From: Sinosporangium album
Lineage (GTDB): Bacteria > Actinomycetota > Actinomycetes > Streptosporangiales > Streptosporangiaceae
NCBI RefSeq assembly: GCF_900100605.1
Contig: NZ_FNCN01000011.1
Location: 62,001-126,000, forward strand
Direction: 5' to 3'
DNA length: 64,000 bases
The number at the start of each line of letters is the position of its first letter. Within the stretch, counting starts at the first letter, position 1. Position numbers and translations under genes: made by a program. The notes beneath the pieces were generated by a model, which was given only the letters and a program-made list of their open reading frames with translations, was not told the origin of the DNA and did no database searches. This document shows positions 23,275 to 32,567 of the stretch, in pieces.

Positions 23275-24833
23275 CACTCATGCCCGATTACGACAACGAG
23301 GTCGTGGACATCGGCACCGGGCCGCTCGGCTTCGACGAGGTGGTCAGGGTCGCGAGACATGGCGCCGCCGTACGGTTGACAGACGATGCGGTGGCGGCGA
23401 TGGCGGCTTCGCGCGGCCGGGTCGAGGAGCTCGCGGAGAGCCCGACGCCCGCATATGGCATCTCCACCGGGTTCGGGGCGCTCGCGACACGCCACATCGA
23501 TCCGGCGCTTCGGGCGAAACTCCAGAAGTCGCTGGTCCGGTCGCACGCGGCGGGGTCGGGGCCGGAGGTCGAGGCCGAGGTCGTACGGGCACTCATGCTG
23601 CTGCGGCTGAACACGCTGGCCACGGGGCACACGGGTGTGCGGCCGACGACGGCGAAGGTGCTGGAGGGGCTGCTGAACGCCCGGCTGACGCCTGTGGTGC
23701 ATGAGTACGGAAGCCTGGGCTGTTCGGGTGACCTCGCCCCGCTGTCCCACGTCGCACTGGCGATCATGGGGGAGGGTGTGGTCCGCGACGCGGACGGCGA
23801 GCTGCGCGACGCCGCCGAGGCGATGAAGCAGGCCGGCGTCGAGCCGGTGGAGCTGGCCCCCAAGGAGGGACTGGCGCTGATCAACGGCACCGACGGCATG
23901 CTCGGCATGCTGGTGCTGGCCCTGGCCGATCTCCGGCTGCTGCTCAAGACCGCCGATGTGACGGCGGCGATGAGCGTGGAGGCGCTGCTCGGCACCGACG
24001 CCGTGTTCGACCCCGCGCTGCAGGCGCTCAGACCGCACCCCGGCCAGGCCGCGAGCGCGGCGAACCTCCGCGCCATCCTCCGCGGTTCGGGCATCATGGC
24101 CAGCCACCGCGACGGCAGCTGCACCCGCGTCCAGGACGCCTACTCCCTGCGCTGCGCCCCCCAGGTCGCCGGCGCCGCCCGCGACACCGCCGACCACGCC
24201 GCCACGGTCGCCGAGCGGGAGCTCGCGAGCGCGGTCGACAACCCGGTGGTGCTCGCAGACGGCCGGGTCGAGTCGAACGGCAACTTCCACGGCGCGCCCG
24301 TGGGCTACGTCTTGGACTTCCTCGCCATCGCCGTGGCCGACGTCGCGTCGATGTCCGAACGCCGCACCGACCGCTTCCTCGACGTCGCCCGCAACCACGG
24401 GCTGCCGGCGTTCCTCGCCGACGATCCCGGCGTCGACTCCGGCCACATGATCGCGCAGTACACCCAGGCCGCGATCGTGTCCGAGTTGAAGCGCCTCGCC
24501 GTACCGGCCAGCGTGGACTCGATCCCGAGCTCCGCGATGCAGGAGGACCACGTCTCGATGGGCTGGTCGGCCGCGCGCAAGCTGCGCCGGGCGCTCGACG
24601 GGCTGGCGCGGGTGCTCGCGGTGGAGCTGCTCACGGCCGCGCGGGCGATCGACCTGCGCGCCCCGCTGCTCGCGGCCCCGGCGACCGGCGCGGTGGTGGC
24701 CGCGCTGCGGGAGTCGGTGAAGGGCCCAGGGCCGGACCGCTTCCTCGCACCCGAGATCGAGTCGGCGGTACGGCTGGTCGCCTCGGGCGCGGCCGTCGCC
24801 GCGGCCGAGACGGTGACCGGCCCACTGGCCTGA
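23271..24833 (+). CDS. hutH: Histidine ammonia-lyase
   Basis: A 520-residue aromatic amino acid lyase that converts L-histidine to urocanate and ammonia, first step of histidine degradation. The MIO prosthetic group forms from C151-S152-G153 in GSLGCSGDLAPLSH; Cys replaces the common Ala, as also seen in Streptomyces enzymes. The catalytic Tyr is in YGISTGFG (Tyr62). The substrate-reading pair S91-H92 in LVRSHAAG indicates histidine and not Phe or Tyr. GTG at 23271 overlaps the leader stop; ATG at 23280 is the alternative start. No other hut gene is adjacent. Confidence 0.9.
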   Translation: MTLMPDYDNEVVDIGTGPLGFDEVVRVARHGAAVRLTDDAVAAMAASRGRVEELAESPTPAYGISTGFGALATRHIDPALRAKLQKSLVRSHAAGSGPEVEAEVVRALMLLRLNTLATGHTGVRPTTAKVLEGLLNARLTPVVHEYGSLGCSGDLAPLSHVALAIMGEGVVRDADGELRDAAEAMKQAGVEPVELAPKEGLALINGTDGMLGMLVLALADLRLLLKTADVTAAMSVEALLGTDAVFDPALQALRPHPGQAASAANLRAILRGSGIMASHRDGSCTRVQDAYSLRCAPQVAGAARDTADHAATVAERELASAVDNPVVLADGRVESNGNFHGAPVGYVLDFLAIAVADVASMSERRTDRFLDVARNHGLPAFLADDPGVDSGHMIAQYTQAAIVSELKRLAVPASVDSIPSSAMQEDHVSMGWSAARKLRRALDGLARVLAVELLTAARAIDLRAPLLAAPATGAVVAALRESVKGPGPDRFLAPEIESAVRLVASGAAVAAAETVTGPLA

Positions 24834-24848
24834 CCGGGAGTACGGCAC

Positions 24849-25874
24849 GTGCCCGACAATGGGGGAGTGTACGAGAGCTTTGCCTACTTTGGAGGGATTC
24901 TCGCCACCTGCCTCCGTGACATCACCACGGACGTGTCCGCGTTGGACAGCGCAGGCTGGTGGGCGGTTGTGGCTGACTACGGGGGCGAAGTCATCTGTGC
25001 CCGGTTCGATGAGGTCCGCCCCGCCCCGCTGCCACGGCCCACAGGGCCGTGGCGCGGCCCCCGCCGCTCGGCGTGGCGCAGCTCCCTCGATCAGTCGGCC
25101 TACGAACAGGGCGTCCAGCGCATCCGCGACTACATCGAGCGCGGCGAGGTCTACCAGGCGAACCTCTGCCGGGTGCTGTCGGCTCCGCTCACGGAGCGGG
25201 CGGATCCGGCGGCTCTCGCCGTACGGCTCGCCGAAGGCAACCCCGCGCCTTACGCGGCGACGGTGGTCCTGCCCGGTCTGAGCGTGGTGTCCGCCTCGCC
25301 CGAGCTGTACCTGTCCAGGGAGGGCGATGTCATCGAATCCCGCCCTATCAAGGGCACCGGGGTCGTCAAGGACGATCTCCTGGAGAAGGACTACGCCGAG
25401 AACGTGATGATCGTGGACCTTGTCCGCAATGATCTGGGGCGCGTGGCGGAGATTGGATCGGTATCGGTTCCCGCGTTGTGCGAGGTGGAAGAGCATCCGG
25501 GGCTCGTCCACCTGGTTTCGACCGTACGCGCCAGACTCGCGGAGGGACGCGGCTGGGCGGACCTGTTCGCGGCGAGTTTCCCGCCCGGGTCTGTGACGGG
25601 CGCGCCGAAATCATCCGCGTTGCGGATCATCGCGGAACTCGAACCCGACGCCCGGGGGCCCTACTGTGGGGCCGTGGGTTGGGTCGACGCCGACCGGCGG
25701 CGCGCGTCGCTGGCGGTCGGCATCCGCACCTTCTGGATCACCGAGGGCACCGTCCGCTTCGGCACGGGCGCGGGCATCACCTGGGGCAGTGATCCGCGGC
25801 GCGAATGGCTGGAGACGGAGTTGAAAGCCAACCGACTCATCAGCTTGGCTTCATCTGGAGAGGAAACACCGTGA
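24849..25874 (+). CDS. pabB: Aminodeoxychorismate synthase component I
   Basis: A 341-residue chorismate-binding enzyme. It adds ammonia to chorismate to give 4-amino-4-deoxychorismate on the way to folate. Signs: YIERGEVYQANLCRVL, ASPELYLSREG, SRPIKGTG (the P-I-K-G-T motif whose Lys marks PabB as against TrpE, which has P-I-A-G-T), FPPGSVTGAPK and GTGAGITWGSDP. The N-terminal tryptophan-binding-like domain is shortened. GTGA overlap with the lyase gene next door confirms the folate assignment. The glutaminase subunit gene pabA is not in the window. Confidence 0.9.
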   Translation: MPDNGGVYESFAYFGGILATCLRDITTDVSALDSAGWWAVVADYGGEVICARFDEVRPAPLPRPTGPWRGPRRSAWRSSLDQSAYEQGVQRIRDYIERGEVYQANLCRVLSAPLTERADPAALAVRLAEGNPAPYAATVVLPGLSVVSASPELYLSREGDVIESRPIKGTGVVKDDLLEKDYAENVMIVDLVRNDLGRVAEIGSVSVPALCEVEEHPGLVHLVSTVRARLAEGRGWADLFAASFPPGSVTGAPKSSALRIIAELEPDARGPYCGAVGWVDADRRRASLAVGIRTFWITEGTVRFGTGAGITWGSDPRREWLETELKANRLISLASSGEETP

Positions 25875-26725
25875 ACACCATGGCGTGGGCGAATACGACG
25901 GTCTGGCTGGACGGCCGGCTGGTCGCCCCCGAAAACGCGGTCGTGTCCGTCTTCGACCACGGTCTGGTGGTCGGCGACGGCGTCTTCGAAACCATCAAGA
26001 TCGTCAACGGCACGCCGTTCGCCCTCACCCGCCACCTCCACCGCCTCAGAGCCTCGGCCGCGGCCATGGACCTGCCCGAACCCGACCTCGACGCCTTCGC
26101 CGACGGCATACGCGCCTGCCTGGCAGCGGCCCCGCCGCGGCCACTCGGCAAGATCCGCGTGACCTACACCAGCGGCGCCGGACCGCTCGGCTCGGAGCGG
26201 GGCGACTCCGGCACCACATCCGTCGTGATCGTGGGGGAGCAGGCGCCCCCCGCCGACACCGCGGCCGTCGTCGTGGTCCCCTGGGCACGCAACGAGCACG
26301 GCGCGATGACCGGGGTCAAGACCACCTCATACGGCGAGAACGCCCGAGCCCTCGCCTACGCCAAGGCGAAGGGCGGCAGCGAGGCCCTCTTCGGAAACAC
26401 TGCCGGCGACCTGTGCGAAGGCACCGGCAGCAACGTGTTCCTCGTACGGCACGGCCGCCTCACCACCCCGCCCCTCTCCTCCGGATGCCTGGCCGGCGTG
26501 ACACGCGGGCTGGTGCTGGAGTGGTGCGGCGGCGAGGAGGCCACGGCGCCGCTCGCGGCGCTGACCGAGGCCGACGAGGTGTTCCTGACCTCCACGACCC
26601 GCGACATCCAGCCGGTCCGCATGGTCGACGGCACCGCCATCCCGGCCGCCCCGGGGCCGGTGACCGCCAAGGCGATGCGCGTCTTCGCCGAGCGCGCCGA
26701 GGCCGACACCGACCCGCGCCCCTGA
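25871..26725 (+). CDS. pabC: Aminodeoxychorismate lyase (class IV aminotransferase fold)
   Basis: A 284-residue PLP enzyme of fold type IV that releases pyruvate from aminodeoxychorismate to give 4-aminobenzoate. Signs: FDHGLVVGDGVFETIK near the start, the PLP Lys in GVKTTSYGEN, GDLCEGTGSNVFLVR, and the closing EADEVFLTSTTRDIQPV. GTG start inside the pabB stop (GTGA). Branched-chain or D-amino-acid aminotransferases share the fold, but the pabB neighbour decides. Confidence 0.88.
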   Translation: MNTMAWANTTVWLDGRLVAPENAVVSVFDHGLVVGDGVFETIKIVNGTPFALTRHLHRLRASAAAMDLPEPDLDAFADGIRACLAAAPPRPLGKIRVTYTSGAGPLGSERGDSGTTSVVIVGEQAPPADTAAVVVVPWARNEHGAMTGVKTTSYGENARALAYAKAKGGSEALFGNTAGDLCEGTGSNVFLVRHGRLTTPPLSSGCLAGVTRGLVLEWCGGEEATAPLAALTEADEVFLTSTTRDIQPVRMVDGTAIPAAPGPVTAKAMRVFAERAEADTDPRP

Positions 26726-26743
26726 CGGCCGCCCCGGCCTTGA

Positions 26744-28162
26744 TCAGTAACCCACCTGGGTCTGGACGTTGAACTCCTCCATCCGCGCCTTCTTCGCGGG
26801 ATCGGTCAGCGGATCGTTGATCTCAAGGACGTCCAGGCCCTTGGTGATGTCGCTCGAATAGATGTAGCCGTTGTAGTAGTACGCCGACCAGGAGCCGCCC
26901 AGCATGCCCTCGCTGCGGCCCAGCGGGCCGCGCTCGAAGTAGGCGATCTCCTTAGGGCCGTCGGAGTCGGTGAAGTCCCAGACCGACACGCCGCCCTGAT
27001 ACCACGCCTGCACCATGATGTCCTTGCCGGGGATCGGCAGCAGCGAGCCGTTGTGGGCCACGCAGTTCTCCGTCGAGGTCTGCTCGCGCGGCATCTTGAA
27101 GTAGCCCCGCCGAGTCAGCTTCCCGTCCTTCAGATCGTAGATCGCGTTCGCGCCCTTGGTCTTCGGCGTCTGGGACGTGCAGGTCGCCGTGGCGCCGCCG
27201 CCCAGCTCATCGGAGAACACGATCTTGGTGGCGTCGTTGTTGAAGGTGGCCGAGTGCCACACCGAGAAGTTCTCGGTGTCCCTGAGCTGCTGGAGCACCT
27301 TCGGCTTCACCGGGTCGGAGATGTCCAGCAGCACCCCGTCGCCGAAGCACGCCGCCGCGGCGAGCTTCTTCTCCGGGTAGGCCGTGATGTCGTGGCAGCC
27401 GGAGACCTCCACCCCCTCATCCTTGGCGTTCGGGAAGAGGTCCGGCGCGGCCACCACCGAGGCGCGCTCGGGATCCTTCACCGGCACCTCGATGATCGAG
27501 ACGTCCGGGTGGGGCGCCTCGCAGGTCGTCGAGCCCCTATCGGGACCCGGCGAGGAGACGTACACGTAGAGCGTGTCGGCCGACTTCCCGGGCACGAGGG
27601 AGTGCGTGTGCGACCCGCACGACGTGGCGATGGACTTGAGATACTTCGGACGGGCCTTGTCGCTCACGTCGAAGATGCGCACGCCCTCCCAGTCGTCCGC
27701 GGACGGCACACCGCCCAATCCCGCCTCGCACGTCTCGTCGGACCGCACGTCGTCCACCGAGACGAACAGAAGGTCTCCGCTGATCGACACGTCGTTCTGG
27801 CCGCCGGGGCACACCACCTGGCTCACCATGGAGGGTTTGGCGGGCGTGGAGATATCGAAGATCGTGAATCCCTCGTAGTTGCCTACAAAGGCGTAGTCGC
27901 CCTGGAACGCCAGATCTGTGCCCCATGCCTCGGGGCCGTTCAGGGCCCCCGAGGGCGGCACGTTGGCGACCAGCTTCATGTTGGGGCTCGCCGCCTTCTC
28001 ATCGACGCCCGTCGGGCCCTTCCGCGTCGGGTCGGCGGCCGGCGCCGCGGGCGACGCGGACCTCTGGCCCGTCCCCTGGGCCTCGGTCGGCTGCGTGGAA
28101 CACGCCGTCACCAGCAAGAGCGCACCCACGCCCATACCCGCCCAGAGCCTTCTGTTGATCAC
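26744..28162 (-). CDS. LVIVD-repeat lipoprotein
   Basis: A 472-residue secreted protein. A lipoprotein signal (MGVGALLLVTACS) would anchor it to the outer face of the membrane. The rest is a run of beta-propeller-like LVIVD repeats: FVGNYEGFTIFDISTPAKP, GVRIFDVSDKARPKYL, GVLLDISDPVKPKVL and GGVSVWDFTD are successive copies. The GTG start at 28162 gives the signal peptide the right length. It is divergent from a DUF305 lipoprotein gene only 39 bases away, an arrangement I have seen repeatedly in actinomycetes, so the two probably work together at the cell surface. Biochemical role unknown. Confidence 0.85.
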   Translation of the reverse strand: MINRRLWAGMGVGALLLVTACSTQPTEAQGTGQRSASPAAPAADPTRKGPTGVDEKAASPNMKLVANVPPSGALNGPEAWGTDLAFQGDYAFVGNYEGFTIFDISTPAKPSMVSQVVCPGGQNDVSISGDLLFVSVDDVRSDETCEAGLGGVPSADDWEGVRIFDVSDKARPKYLKSIATSCGSHTHSLVPGKSADTLYVYVSSPGPDRGSTTCEAPHPDVSIIEVPVKDPERASVVAAPDLFPNAKDEGVEVSGCHDITAYPEKKLAAAACFGDGVLLDISDPVKPKVLQQLRDTENFSVWHSATFNNDATKIVFSDELGGGATATCTSQTPKTKGANAIYDLKDGKLTRRGYFKMPREQTSTENCVAHNGSLLPIPGKDIMVQAWYQGGVSVWDFTDSDGPKEIAYFERGPLGRSEGMLGGSWSAYYYNGYIYSSDITKGLDVLEINDPLTDPAKKARMEEFNVQTQVGY

Positions 28163-28201
28163 ATTGCCCCCTCGGACCCATCGTCGCGACCGTGCCCCAG
28201 T

Positions 28202-28849
28202 ATGGAAGCTATGCGGAATCGGTCCAAAGCGAGAGGGTTTTCGGCCGCTGTTCTTGCGGCGTTCGCCCTGGCCGGGTGCACGGACAGCGCCTCCACCGCC
28301 CCCGCCGCCCCGGAGCAGACCGCCCCGGTGATCGTGCCTGGCGGCCCCGGAGGCGAAAGCCGTACGGCACAGCCGGGCGAAACGCCCGGCCCCGCCGCGG
28401 CGGGGCCCTCGGCGGCCGACGTCAGATTCGCCGAGTCCATGATCCCTCACCACCGCCAGGCGCTGGAGATGTCGGCCTTGGTCGCCGACCGTACCCAAAC
28501 CCCCTCAATCCGGGCGCTGGCCGACCGGATCGCCACCTCCCAGGGGCCGGAGATCGCCGTCATGTCCGACTGGCTGACCCGGCTCGGCCGTGCCGTACCC
28601 GCCCATGGCCATAAGGGGGATATGCCGGGAATGGCCGCCCTGGAGGAGATGAACCGGCTGCGGGGGCTCAGAGGAGCGGAATTCAACCGGTACTTCCTCG
28701 AACTGATGATCACACACCATCAAGGCGCACTCGGCATGGCCGCCGATGAGATGAAGAACGGCACCGACCAGGGGATGCGGCGTATCGCCAAGGACGTGTA
28801 CCACGGGCAGAACATCGAGATCGCCCGGATGAAGAACCTGTCCGGCTGA
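28202..28849 (+). CDS. DUF305 lipoprotein
   Basis: A 215-residue lipoprotein: signal MRNRSKARGFSAAVLAAFA with lipobox LAGC, a Pro/Ala-rich linker, then a DUF305 (ferritin-like) four-helix domain with the paired motifs ESMIPHHRQALEMS and ELMITHHQGALGMA. The H-H pairs and Met/Glu residues suggest metal binding at the cell surface, copper or iron being the usual suggestions. Start at 28202 or the Met three codons later. Confidence 0.88.
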   Translation: MEAMRNRSKARGFSAAVLAAFALAGCTDSASTAPAAPEQTAPVIVPGGPGGESRTAQPGETPGPAAAGPSAADVRFAESMIPHHRQALEMSALVADRTQTPSIRALADRIATSQGPEIAVMSDWLTRLGRAVPAHGHKGDMPGMAALEEMNRLRGLRGAEFNRYFLELMITHHQGALGMAADEMKNGTDQGMRRIAKDVYHGQNIEIARMKNLSG

Positions 28850-28896
28850 CGGTGTATCGGTAGATACGCGTCAACCGGACATCGCTCATGAGCCGG

Positions 28897-29313
28897 TCAA
28901 GAACTCCAGAGCATGTTGCTCAGCTCGGAGTCGAGATCCATGAAATCGGTCTCCCTCCCGGCCGGCACCAGCTCGTACGTGCGATGCAGGAACTCCGTCA
29001 AAGGCGCCAGCGGCACCTCGAACAACGCCTGCCCGAACGGGGACGTCAAACTGATGTGAAGCGTGCGCTCGCCCTCGGCGCGTGCCGGCCACACCTGCAC
29101 GTCGCCGTCGCCGACACGTCTCACGATCCCCACGGTCAGCAACTCGCGGGCGAAGATCCACTCGACCGGTTCGTCGTTCCCCACATGGAAGGCCATCCGG
29201 ATCGCATACGGATCGTCGGCCGTGTAGCTCAGTCCGGCGAGCAGGGGGACGGTGGTACGGTCAGGGACCACGAGCCGAAGGCCCAGCTCGGCAGAGACGG
29301 TGGTGCTGTTCAT
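28897..29313 (-). CDS. SsgA-like sporulation/cell-division regulator (SsgB type)
   Basis: A 138-residue SsgA-like protein: MNSTTVSAELGLRLVVP, YTADDPYAIRMAFHVG, VEWIFARELLTVGI, GDVQVWPAR and DLDSELSNMLWSS follow the family pattern from end to end. In sporulating actinomycetes SsgB positions FtsZ at future septa. The family is restricted to morphologically complex actinobacteria, which makes it the best organism marker here. The start is chosen at MNSTT; the open stretch upstream is not family-like. Confidence 0.9.
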   Translation of the reverse strand: MNSTTVSAELGLRLVVPDRTTVPLLAGLSYTADDPYAIRMAFHVGNDEPVEWIFARELLTVGIVRRVGDGDVQVWPARAEGERTLHISLTSPFGQALFEVPLAPLTEFLHRTYELVPAGRETDFMDLDSELSNMLWSS

Positions 29314-29759
29314 CGTCAGCCAAACCTTTTCGTCGTACGGTCCCCTCATCGGGGCTTGCACTGCTCTGAGACGGACTTCGTTCGGAGCTATGACGCGGGA
29401 ACGAAGAAACCTGTAGGAAAGATTCCGCTCCCACGGCCTTCTGTAACGCACATCACAGCCCGACATTTAGCCTCTTACCTGGTCAAACGTTGCCAAGAGG
29501 CCCGAATTTACAAGGGTTTTGCGTGTCGTTCGCCCCCTCCGCGGACGCCACGAAGAGGGGTATGTACGGGTCAATGCTCATGGATCAGTTCTCATGCTCC
29601 CACTGCGGGTTTAGATGATGCTATGCCACCGAGCCCCCACAACGATGGCATCCACTCACGAAACCCTCCCCCCTCTTCCGCCCCGCTCGCCGCTTCGCCA
29701 CGATCCCCGAAGTGCGGTATGGTTTTCCCCGTCGGCGCCGCGAGGAGCCAACACCACCC
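29314..29759. other. Non-coding region upstream of the ssgB-like gene
   Basis: No open frame with family features on either strand. It is AT-richer around 29380-29520 than its surroundings and probably holds the promoter of the ssgB-like gene and that of the tRNA. Confidence 0.5.
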
Positions 29760-29831
29760 GGGCGATTAGCTCAGCGGGAGAGCGCTTCGTTCACACCGAA
29801 GAGGTCACTGGTTCGATCCCAGTATCGCCCA
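29760..29831 (+). tRNA. tRNA-Val, anticodon CAC
   Basis: GGGCGAT/ATCGCCC acceptor, AGCTCAGCGGGAGAGC D-loop, stem CTTCG/CGAAG around a loop with CAC, GGTTCGATCCC T-loop and discriminator A. CRISPR array 1 begins about 500 bases downstream. Confidence 0.95.
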
Positions 29832-30339
29832 CTCGGGTCGAGGGCGACGTGTGCCGCGCAACATGCGCTGGCCGCGTCGCCCTCGCCGTGTAGTGCTCGC
29901 TTCGCTCGCTTGCGGGGGCTCCGCCACCCGCACCCCCGTGGCTCGCGCCCCTCGGCCATGTTCCCTGTTGGTGGCCTTCTGATCCTTTGGCCTCGTTGGG
30001 GCTGTCGCCCCTTGGGCAGGGGCGTGAACCCTTGGCCGCGTTCATTCGGGGACGTGAAGGGGCCCGAGAAGAGCTGGCCACCTCCAGAGCCTGGGGCCGC
30101 GTGAGGGGAGTGCCCGCCGTTGTCGACACCGACATGCTCCCTAACCTCACCCACCCCGTCATTCGCCATGGTTCTCGGCGTCAGCGTCGGTACCTCTACA
30201 ACCATCTCCGGGCGCCAAGCCGTATCGCGGTAACTCGGAAAGCTCGGCAAATGGGCTTGTATCAGTCCATTCTGAGTACGGGGTCGGTTTTCACGTGCCG
30301 TCGACAGTGCCGAGGGCTGGACGATCGCGTTTCGCAGTC
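29832..30339. other. Region between tRNA-Val and CRISPR array 1 without a gene
   Basis: Only low-complexity frames that continue into the array in other frames are present. A few short GC hairpins occur, such as GGGGCTGTCGCCCC near 30000. This is the trailer side of the array, opposite the leader. Confidence 0.5.
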
Positions 30340-31099
30340 GGATCACCCCGCCTGCGCGGGGAGAACCGGGAATCGGGAGCGGCGGCGAGTGCCGCCGCCG
30401 GGTCACCTCCGCCTGCGCGGGGAGAACGGGCAAAGGATCACGCTCGCTCACCAGCACGGAGGACCACCCCCCGCCTGCGCGGGGAAAACTGGGCCCGAGT
30501 ACGCAAGCCGAGCGGCATCATCGGACCACCCCCGCCTACGCGGGGAGAACGAACCGCTGGGAGACCGCCGTCTCCCAAAGCGCGGACCACCCCCGCCTGC
30601 GCGGGGAGAACGTCGACGAGCTCGCCCTCATCCCCGAGGCGTTCGGACCACCCCCGCCTGCGCGGGGAGAACTCGATCCCGAGATCCGCGAGATCTACGC
30701 ACTGAGGACCACCCCCGCCTGCGCGGGGAGAACGCCAGCGAGGACGGCAGCATTCTGCTGTACATCGGACCACCCCCGCCTGCGCGGGGAGAACGTCCAC
30801 CTCAAGAGGATCTCCGTCAAGAAGTTCGGACCACCCCCGCCTGCGCGGGGAGAACGCAGTCCAACACGTTCACCGCTGGATCACCGGCGGACCACCCCCG
30901 CCTGCGCGGGGAGAACTCGCGCGCTGTGTGGCTCGCCTCGATCAACGCCGGACCACCCCCGCCTGCGCGGGGAGAACGACTTTACATAACACCTACCGGC
31001 TTTACCACCCGGACCACCCCCGCCTGCGCGGGGAGAACCTGCCAAAGTCCAGCGGGGAGTCGTGCCTCATCGGACCACCCCCGCCTGCGCGGGGAGAAC
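30340..31099 (-). CRISPR. CRISPR array 1, type I-E, 13 repeats/12 spacers, leader on the right
   Basis: Thirteen copies of a 28-base repeat (plus-strand form GGACCACCCCCGCC...GGGGAGAAC) with 32-33-base spacers and an exact 61-base period from 30523 on. Repeats 1-4 carry substitutions or one-base indels, so the old end is on the left and the leader, with new spacers, on the right at 31100. Transcription is therefore on the minus strand. The stem is CCCCGC/GCGGGG with a GCAG loop, typical of Cas6e substrates. No cas gene is attached apart from a duplicated cas3 5-prime end. Confidence 0.97.
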
Positions 31100-31397
31100 A
31101 CTTGCTGACCTGGGCTTAAAGGGGGGCGTTGCTGATTTGTGACCTTGAGGGCTGGGGTGGTGGATGGCTTGGCATGGGGAGAGCTTACGCGCTCGTGCGA
31201 TTTTGTCGGTGGTGTGTGGTGCAGTTGCCTCGAAGGCCGAGTCGCGATGTGTGGAGCCGAGCCTATGCCTGTAGAGAATCTTGGTGGAGAGTCTCTGTGG
31301 TCGGTTGACGCGCGTTTGTGGGGGAAGCGCGACAAGCTGCCGGGCCTATCCGGTGGTCTGTCATCTCATCGACACCGCGGCGATTGCCGGGGCGCTC
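31100..31397. repeat. Duplicate of the array-2 leader plus the first 150 bases of cas3
   Basis: These 298 bases repeat 38103-38402 with a constant offset of 7003, three substitutions near the array and a 2-base deletion after CTGCCGGG. The copied cas3 start (ATG at 31247) runs about 30 codons and then frameshifts and leaves homology at 31397, so it is a dead cas3 fragment. The leader half includes the repeat-proximal block ACTTGCTGACCTGGG, which is shared by the arrays. Confidence 0.93.
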
Positions 31398-31478
31398 CCC
31401 TCTGCGTCAGGCTCAAGTGAGACGGAAGGGGTCAAAGATCACAGGATGATATGAGCAGGGCGAGATCGGGTACTGCAC

Positions 31479-31685
31479 GTGACGATGAGCAACCATGACC
31501 TCCACAGCAGCGATGGACCGCGGGCCGGCCGACCGAAACGCCGGCACTTCACGGCCGCCTACGAACTGCGGATGGTCGAGGAATACGACACGGCCGCGCA
31601 AGGTGAGAAGGGCGCGCTGCTGCGCAGGGAGGGCCTTTACGATTCCAGCATCCAGTTGTGGCGGAGGCAGCGGTCAGCGCCTTAG
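31479..31685 (+). pseudogene. IS3-family transposase OrfA remnant
   Basis: A 68-residue frame with the HTH of IS3-type OrfA proteins: RRHFTAAYELRMVEEYDTAA, EKGALLRREGLYDSSIQLWR. It stops at QRSAP where relatives continue with A-L-x-P-K-x-G-R-K and a leucine zipper; OrfB is absent. It begins where the cas3 duplicate ends, so an IS insertion probably trimmed the duplicate. Confidence 0.75.
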
Positions 31686-31833
31686 AGGTCGAGATCAGAC
31701 GTGTGGCCAAAGGCCGTAGGGCCTGGCGCGAGCGAATAAGAGGCAAGCGCTGAGACCGCACCCTGGCCTCCAGGTACTGGAGGAGCGAGCTCACGCTCGA
31801 GCCGGAGAGCAATGTTCGCGAAGGCCCAGCGGT

Positions 31834-31858
31834 GGCGCAGGCCCGTGGAGCCTGCGCC
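31834..31858 (-). terminator. 9-bp stem-loop downstream of the kinase gene
   Basis: GGCGCAGGC pairs with GCCTGCGCC across CCGTGGA, about 75 bases past the stop of the last gene of the peptide/cyclitol operon. It probably ends that transcript. Confidence 0.6.
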
Positions 31859-31934
31859 ATGACGAGGGAGCCGTCGGGGGTGCTGAGAAGTGCCGGGTGA
31901 GGAGGGCCGAGCAGCAATGTAACGGCCAGTGGCA

Positions 31935-32492
31935 TTAGCGAGCGCGGGGCAGGGCCCCGACTTCGGTCGAGTTGACGATCGTCTCCCGTATCGCTGCGGC
32001 GGTCGCTTCGGCTGGCTGCTGCCCGTCGAGACACAGATCGGCGGTGGCGGCGGCGACTTCGACGTGCCGCTCGTAGCCGCTTCGGCCGCGCTCTAGGTAA
32101 CCACGGATACTCGCTTCGACGTCGGCGCCTTCGGCGAGTTTGCGCAACAGCTTGCGGGCCAGGCCGATGTCCCACGGGACGTCCATCCACACCGCCAGCC
32201 CGGCGCGCGAGCGCACCTCCGGCAACGTGAGTGCGAAGATCCCTTCGACGACCACCAAAGGAGCGCCCCCGGCGGTGTGCCGGTCGATCTCGCCGAGCAC
32301 CGCAGCGACGTCCATGGTGTCCGGATCGCTGAAGTCCACTCCGGCGCCAGGCATGGCGGGCGGATGGTAGTGGGTGTCCATCGCGATAACCGGTGCCTCC
32401 AAGTCGGCCCCAACGCGTGTGGCGACCGTCGACTTCCCCGACCCGGGGATGCCAGCGATCGCCACGATGAGACTGTCTTCGGCAGCAGCCAC
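31935..32492 (-). CDS. Small P-loop kinase (uridine kinase-like)
   Basis: A 185-residue P-loop kinase with Walker A GIPGSGKST (14-22), a Walker B-like VVVEGIFAL, and a lid region with LLRKLAEGADVEASIRGYLERG, the look of uridine kinase/phosphoribulokinase-like enzymes. It transfers phosphate to a small hydroxyl substrate. The start is GTG at 32492 with AGGAGG 7 bases upstream. It is last in the operon after the sugar phosphate cyclase, so a cyclitol hydroxyl (as with valiolone 7-kinases) is a plausible target. That is inference; a nucleoside is the alternative. Confidence 0.75.
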   Translation of the reverse strand: MAAAEDSLIVAIAGIPGSGKSTVATRVGADLEAPVIAMDTHYHPPAMPGAGVDFSDPDTMDVAAVLGEIDRHTAGGAPLVVVEGIFALTLPEVRSRAGLAVWMDVPWDIGLARKLLRKLAEGADVEASIRGYLERGRSGYERHVEVAAATADLCLDGQQPAEATAAAIRETIVNSTEVGALPRAR

Positions 32493-32567
32493 TCCTGCCC
32501 CTCCTAGCCGGCCATTCCGAAGGGCTACCATCTCACAGGCCGGAGGGGGCGTTCGGCAAGCTCCGGG

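Noticed and set aside
23247-25511. 754-codon minus-strand open frame
   Set aside because: Antisense to hutH and pabB, both clear genes with full motifs.
22868-29831. Shared 3-prime sequence of two tRNA-Val genes as att direct repeats of one large element
   Set aside because: The similarity is that of two isoacceptor tRNAs (GAC and CAC) and the DNA between them carries core genes (hutH, pabBC, ssgB-like).
29987-31108. Long frames through the CRISPR arrays encoding repeats such as [10 protein letters not shown] and DHPRLRGEN
   Set aside because: They are translations of the 28-base repeat; the 61-base period gives repeating peptides in every frame. The same holds at 37.1-38.5 and 47.6-48.6 kb.
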